A stretch of 64,000 nt of DNA from Lathyrus oleraceus (lineage: Eukaryota; Streptophyta; Magnoliopsida; Fabales; Fabaceae): positions 254,362,977 to 254,426,976 of the forward strand of contig NC_066580.1 of NCBI RefSeq assembly GCF_024323335.1, written 5' to 3'. The notes under the pieces were generated by a model. That model was not told where the DNA came from. It searched no databases and saw nothing but the letters and a program-made list of their open reading frames with translations. Shown one piece after another: positions 58,051-64,000 of the stretch. A program made the translations under genes and the position numbers. Every line of letters begins with the position of its first letter. Position 1 is the first letter of the stretch.

Positions 58051-61022
58051 TGTAACACGGTGGGAGAACTGACTTTAGTTAAATGTTGCGGATAGCAAGA
58101 GTCGCCACCGACTTTTATTTTATCCAAAAGGAAAGGACATAAAAGAACACGAAAGACCTTAAAAAGATTTTGAGTTCGGGGGGTAGGTTATACAAAGGGA
58201 AGGTATTAGCACCCTTTATATCCATGGTTATCCATGGGCTCTTAGTTACTTAGCTCACTTTGTTTGTTTGCAAGAGTGTAGTGTGTGATTAGAAAAATTT
58301 CTTTAAGTACTTTGTAATGACCCTCGTATGGGTGTATACAAAGCCTAGTTTAGAAATTGTGAGGTGTAAAAGTAATTTTGAAAAGTGTGAGCAAGTAACT
58401 ATGAGATACCTACCCTAGATTAAGTCTTTCGTGTTCTCGTATATTCTTTCAATGGTAAGACTGTCCCTATTATTAAGGAATAAGTAGTCATTACCTTGGA
58501 TGTGTTTAAGGGACGGGCGTAGGGTCATCGTATGGTCAATGAAGGCAACATAAGGGGTGTCTTTAGCAACTCGTAGGGATTATCATCATATTTACCGAAG
58601 GGACAAGATCATTATATCGTAGGCAACCTCGTAGGGACTTGATCTTTTAAGTTTATAGGGACTTGATGATTTTTCTGTTTGAAGGGACTTTGCTTAAGAC
58701 ACCCCTATTTTCGAGGGACTTGACCATTTAAAGAAGGCAACCAAGAGGAATACCCTTGGAAGTACAGATGGCGATCAAAGATCGACTTACGTGTGTGAGT
58801 GTTATTTTTCAGATATTTGTCTTGAATTTAATTTTCTAAGTTCAATTATTTACAGTTAGTTTTTTGCACTCCCTAAATTACTAACCACGCAATAAATATT
58901 TACAAAAATAAAAGCAAGAAAAATAAATTCTTAAACTATTACATGGCTATGGGACAGATACATAATAATCAGGCGAGAAAGAATAAATTTACAACCTATA
59001 CATTTGTTCCTAATATTATAAATAAAACAAAATTAAAATAAGGAAAATAATGAAGCAAAAATAGAATAGATAAAAGCAAATAATAATAAAATAATAAATA
59101 AACAATGGTAACAATAATAATAAAGTGATAATAAAAAGGTTAGAATTTTAAAAGAAATTATTTTAGGTTAAACAAGTTAGATTTTTTAGAAGTTTATTAG
59201 AAAAATATGAGTTTAAAATAAATTAGTAATAATAAAAGAATTTAAAATATATTAATGTACAAATTATAAAATAAAAGAGTTATATGAAAAATATTAAGTT
59301 AGTTATTTACAAAATAAATAAAGATTATAGAAAATATCAAATTATTAGATTAATAGGTTTATTATTATTATTCAATTAGAAAAATGGTCAATTAGATTTT
59401 ATTTAAAAAATATATAAGGATTTATTATTATAAGTAAGTAATAAAAAAAAGTTATTAAAATAGTTAGTATTTATTATTTATTTACAAAAAAATAAAGGTT
59501 ATAGAAAAATATTAAATAATTAATTTAGTAGGTTTTCACGCCCTACATTACTAAACCACGCAGTTAATATAGGATCAATGGCAGGAATTTAAATGGCAGA
59601 AAAATAAATGGCAGAAAAATAAAATGGCAGAAAATCAATGGCAGAAAATAAAACCCTAATTATTACAACGCTTTGGTGCAGTTACATAATAAAGATGGCG
59701 AAAAGTAAAACTGAAAATATTACAAGTTAAAACTTAAAATATTACAAGGGCGAAGCAGTTACAGTGTATGAATAACATAAATATGAGCGAAAATAGGAAA
59801 TAATAATAAGGTTTGTTAAGGTTTAAGAAAATGTTTATGGTTTAGAGGAAACAACACGGTTAAAGTTTTAGGTTTGAAATTTAGAGTTTGTGGCGAAATT
59901 GTCAGGGTTTAGGAAAAATCAGGGTAGTCAGTTATGAAAAAAAATGTGCAGATCTAAATATATGTATACATATAAAAAAATGAATTAAAAAAAACAACGG
60001 CATTGCTAGCGCAAAATTGCGATCATCGCAACTGGATCGAATAACACAAAGGTCACGCCTCATACACGTATGTGTGAAAACGGCGTATTGACACGATCCG
60101 ATCCGAAAACATAATCAAATACATCAACAAAATAGATAAAGTATATAAACTATTACCAAACTGTGTGTACGATAGTATAGGTCAGCCACTCTAAGTTTCT
60201 CTTTTTTGTTCTGTCTTTTGGCCTCCCTCTATCAGTCATGCTAGTAAGTATATATAGGAACAAATTAGGTTAATGATAATGGGCCTAAGTTTATTTTGAA
60301 ACCCAATATTAAATTAAAAACTGAATAAAGTTAAATAATTAAAATAGTTAAAATTAAAATAAAAACTAATTAACCTATTTATTTATTCTAGACCCAATAT
60401 AAAATTAAAAACTGAATAAAGTTAAAATAGTTAAAATTAAAATAAAAACTAATTAACCTATTTATTTATTCTAGACCCAATATAAAATTAAAAACTGAAT
60501 AAAGTTAAAATAGTTAAAATTAAAATAAAAACTAATTAACCTATTCATTTATTCTAGACCCAATATAAAAATAAATAGACTCAAAAAAATAAAAGTCGGG
60601 CACCAAAATGCTCGAAAAATAAAATGAACACGTCAAAATAATCAGTGCGAAATAAGTGACTCGGAAAAATACAGCGTTTGGTCGGATTTTGAAATAAAAA
60701 TTATGACCGTTTAAACTGCTCAGACTGATCAACATATGACTAAAAATAGTCGTAAAAATATTTTTAGCATGTCAAATTAAACCACGTGAACCGCAGATTA
60801 ATGTTACCGACATTTGCAAACTTAAACTTGACATTTTTTCGTTGACTAATTTTAGGCACAGTTAAAAAGTTTATTTGACCAGTCTGTTTGTAAATTCCGA
60901 GAAATTATTCCGGCTAATATTAAGACAGAAAAAAAATGTTATGCTATGAGGATGATGCGAATGAATGTGAAGCAAAAAATTGGTTAGAGTTAAAAATAGA
61001 GGGCAAATTTTGGGGTGCAACA
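58051..61022 (-). repeat. 5' LTR of element C (2,972 bp)
   Basis: Copy of 47881-50839. A slippage unit of about 15 bp (GGCAGAAAAATAAAT, near 59600) accounts for most of the length difference. The TATA-like site CTATATATAC is at 60248-60257. Minus-strand ORFs inside (60541-60735, 60871-61056) are not genes. Confidence 0.94.
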
Positions 61023-64000
61023 ACTGACACCACAAAGATCTTGGGTTAATATCCACAATGCATCAACACAAGGTGTGAGCAGAGTGGATGACACACTGAA
61101 TAGCAGGAGATGGATTACACATCTTTTTTATCTGCCAATTGCCTTATCAAAGGACTTTTCCTGCTTGGCACAAAAATAAACAAACACAAGCATTGCCTCT
61201 TAAGGAGGGTTTCAGACAGGTGCCTGCCCACGTAACAGGACAGGTCTTCCAGACTACATAAAGTCAGAGAGTTATACCTATGTGGTTAAGCAACCAAGCA
61301 AAAGCAAGTTCAAATTGAACTTAAGCAACTTATGTACCTGTGGAAACATCAGACAAATCAGTTCAACTGTACAGACAAACAGACAATCATGAATATCAAA
61401 CAGTCAAACCCAATGAGCAAAGGCATAAGCCAACAAGTCAAACTCAAATGAGTTAACAACCCTACAAAACACACAAGGTTAGTAGTCAAAAGTAAACATC
61501 AAAGGCTCAAGTGATAGAGCACCAACAACTATGCAACTTGAATGCTCAACCTGAAATCAAAGCTCAAACATAAGCAACCAACCACTAGGTCAAGGCCTAG
61601 GGTCAAAAATGGAGAAACAATCCAAAACAGAACATGAAATTTGACATGAATCATCCTCATTCAATTAAGAACACAGTCCAAAAGGTCCCATATCAATGTT
61701 ATTCACCAAAAGTATTTCAGGAACCAAACATGGCAAGGTATGCATATTGTAACCACATTGTGACATCAGAATGAACAAATGCACATTAAATCAAAAATGA
61801 TTCAAATAGATTTGGCAAAATTCATGAATAAACAGGACATACAACATGATCATCACACACAAAATTAGAGCATTTGGACAACATTGGGCATGGTAATCAA
61901 ATTGCATAAGCCAAGGCAAGCACAATCAAGCACATACATGTGACACAACTTGGCACACTAACTTAGCATAGGCCTAAAACAGAGATGCAACATGGTAAAA
62001 ACCTCAAACCAAAGCCAAAACAACATTCAACATGTCTATAATTAGTGTGCAAAATTTCACATTCATTGGATAAAGAACAAGCATTTCATGATCAAATGAA
62101 AATCAAAGCAATTCAAAAGCTCACATGTGACCATCCAGAATGAAAAATCTAAATCAAATCAGAAATCAATCCAAAAATTCCACCAAAAATCATGAGCATT
62201 CACAACATTCATATGAAGCATCATACAAAAAATCAGGACATTTGGAATTTATTTGGCATGGCAAATTCATCCCTCAAGTTGAATATCACAAGGTGTGACA
62301 CAAATTGTCACACCTAACTTAGAAAAATCATAAAACAGAAATGACACATGATAAAAATGTAAACTCAACACCAAAATTTCAAGTCATGAGTCTAGTCTCA
62401 ACATGTAAAATTTCATGATCATTGGATTAACATTGAGTATTTCACAAATGAAGAAGCAAGGCAATGTCAAGATATGATACATGTACACAAACCCTAGCAC
62501 CAAATATTTTCCAGCCATGCACAATATACAAAATAATACTCACAAAAAACTAGAGGGGAAATGTGACACAATGCAAAAATCCTGGTATTTTTTGGATCAA
62601 AACTTAATTAGTTATGAATTTTTAAAAGGTTGGAAATAAAATGAAATGGAAGTGAAAGAAACAAATGAATGAATTGAAATATTATTTAATTAATTTGAAT
62701 AATTCCTTTTGGCGCCAGGGTGCTACGCATCGTTTCACTTAAGTTTGGCCAGAGCCAATCAGAGCGCTGCATGAGCGCTTCATGCAACCAATGAAAACAA
62801 ACCCTAGTGAAACAGCTAAGGCAACAGATTGGAATCAAAAAAAGCATGGCCAAAAGTTCTGGAAATCATCTTCATCGTGTTCATCATGTGAACAGTGGAA
62901 CATCCAAACATGCCAAGAACAAATTCTCCTGAAATGGAAATTGAACACATCAACATGAAGATCCTTCAACATACATCACAAATCAAGGCATGGCTAAGCA
63001 TAATTCATCGTGTATCAAGAGAATCGAGCAAATCATCATTCATCATCCAAACTTTAAATCATCGAATCTCAGTCAATAATGCATGGAAATTAATGATTCG
63101 AAGTTCGGAATGATCACAATAACAAGATATACAACATTAGCATAAGAAATTTGAGAAAAGAGAGAATCAATTTTGTGACCTCTTGAAGTGCAGAATTGGA
63201 ATTGGACGAATTCTGGCCTTGCAATGCTCCAAGTGTCTTCTAAAATGCTTGTGCAAGTGTTTGGAAGGAAGATCAAAGCTCTATTGCACACGATTCAACA
63301 GAATTTTGGAGTTGCCATGGATGAGTTTAAGCTTCAAGCTGCTCCAATCATGCACGAATTCATGTGATTCCACCTCCAAACCTGCTCAGTGATACTTCCA
63401 GATGATGATGCAAGTGATGGATTGTGATTTGGTTTGAAGAAATTTGAAGAAAATGTGAGAGAAAATTTTGATGAATTTTTGTGATTCTAGATCCAAAATT
63501 GGGAATTGTGAAAAACAGTTAGAGATTAGACTTATATATGCAATGCTAATCATGTTTAATTATGCCTAAACCAAATGCTAATGAAAATGGATTAAGTTTG
63601 GAGGTGTTTTGAAAAATTGAGCTTTCACCCTTATGCATGAAAATGCATGGTGAACAGTACGAATTTGGATTGAATTTCTCTTAAAAAACTGTTTTGGAGC
63701 CAATGGTGATGGTAGCATGTTCAAATAATGCACAAATTTCAAATTCCATTTTTCCCTCCAAAAATCAAGTGAATTTCCAAATATTTATGTGAATGTAATT
63801 CATGCCATGTAATGCAAGATTTGGAAATTATATGTCAAAACAAGAACAATGCAAAAAGAGCCACTTGATTTGGAGTTTTGGTTGAGAAGTTATGCCCATT
63901 TGAAGTTCCATGTTCACTTGGTCAAGATTTGATCATATCTCCTTAACCACACATGAGAAATCCATGATCTTAGACTTTTTGGAAATGGGAGAGAAATATC
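61023..64000 (-). repeat. 5' LTR of element B, upstream part, runs off the window
   Basis: Collinear with 15499 to about 18480 of the 3' LTR, starting with the second ACTGA of element C's target duplication. About 0.75 kb more LTR should lie right of the window. Confidence 0.94.
63531..63538 (-). promoter_or_regulatory. Putative TATA box of element B 5' LTR
   Basis: TATATAAG on the minus strand, the same as in the 3' LTR at 18007. If active, transcription of B would begin about 63,500 and pass through the inserted element C. Confidence 0.45.

Larger units (their letters stand above)
47881..61022 (-). mobile_element. Internally deleted Ogre element C in the 5' LTR of B
   Basis: Complete boundaries: LTRs 47881-50839 and 58051-61022, flanked by the ACTGA duplication (47876-47880, 61023-61027). 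A tRNA-Arg-like primer site and a polypurine tract are present. Inside are ORF1, protease, an N-terminal RT piece, a short RT/RNase H connection piece and an integrase C-terminal piece. Gag, the RT catalytic core, most of RNase H and the N-terminal two-thirds of integrase are absent. LTR copies differ by roughly 1% by eye. It must have been mobilised in trans, or deleted after insertion. Confidence 0.93.
14300..64000 (-). mobile_element. Ogre-type Ty3/gypsy element B, runs past the right edge
   Basis: The element reads right to left. Its 3' LTR is 14300-19238. The internal region is 19239-46676. Its 5' LTR begins at 46677 and is still running at 64000, split by element C. Its order is ORF1, gag, protease, intron, RT, RNase H, integrase, 3' UTR, polypurine tract, with a tRNA-Arg primer site, which is the Ogre layout. 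Element D (20366-34702) sits in its 3' UTR. The left flank ATATG (14295-14299) would be the target duplication; its partner is outside the window. The genes carry several stops, a frameshift and a lost integrase Asp, so it is not autonomous. Confidence 0.93.

Noticed and set aside
1..64000. Host genes, tRNA or rRNA genes between the elements.
   Set aside because: Every interval is assigned to LTRs, internal regions or UTRs of the five elements; tRNA-like sequence occurs only as short primer-site motifs.

Overview
The window is entirely nested plant retrotransposon sequence. I found no host gene, tRNA, rRNA or CRISPR array. Three Ty3/gypsy elements have the Ogre layout: an extra ORF1 before gag, a primer-binding site (PBS) matching the 3' end of tRNA-Arg, an intron-like gap between protease and RT, LTRs of 3-5 kb, and minisatellites in the 3' untranslated region. 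Two Ty1/copia elements have the initiator-Met PBS TGGTATCAGAGC. Ogre elements of this size, together with a SIRE/Maximus-type copia rich in CAATCGATTG, suggest a large-genome legume of the pea/vetch group (Fabeae). That assignment is inference from element type only.

Layout. (A) The oldest layer is a decayed plus-strand Ogre: LTR end 1-392, PBS 402-419, ORF1 remnant 1149-2610, gag 2901-3653 and, after an interruption, gag/protease 13058-14299. (M) A SIRE/Maximus-like copia (3654 to about 13064) sits in A's gag. It has broken gag and pol reading frames, a long ORF in the env position (10422-11575) and a second LTR that lost its end. (B) A minus-strand Ogre with 4,939-bp LTRs starts at 14300, cuts A off inside its protease region and runs past the right edge. 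Its genes read right to left: ORF1 43957-45723, gag-pro 40147-43592, RT 38321-39961, RNase H/integrase 36404-38320. (D) A copia array (20366-34702) sits in B's 3' UTR. It has two identical 3,439-bp deleted units, then one complete LTR-internal-LTR element, and the whole array is flanked by one CTGTG target duplication. (C) A minus-strand, internally deleted Ogre (47881-61022, duplication ACTGA) sits inside B's 5' LTR. It keeps ORF1 and protease but lacks gag, the RT core and most of RNase H and integrase.

Function. No element here looks autonomous. M and B carry nonsense codons and frameshifts, and B's integrase has lost its first catalytic Asp. C and D have no complete gag-pol, yet have near-identical LTRs and clean target duplications, so they were probably mobilised by proteins made elsewhere. 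Nesting order and LTR similarity judged by eye give A first, then M and B, then C, with D probably youngest. Points most worth a second look are the D array, the C derivative, a tract of primer-site-like repeats in B's 3' UTR, a primer-site-like motif inside the LTR end of all three Ogres, and dispersed short palindromes in both copia families.
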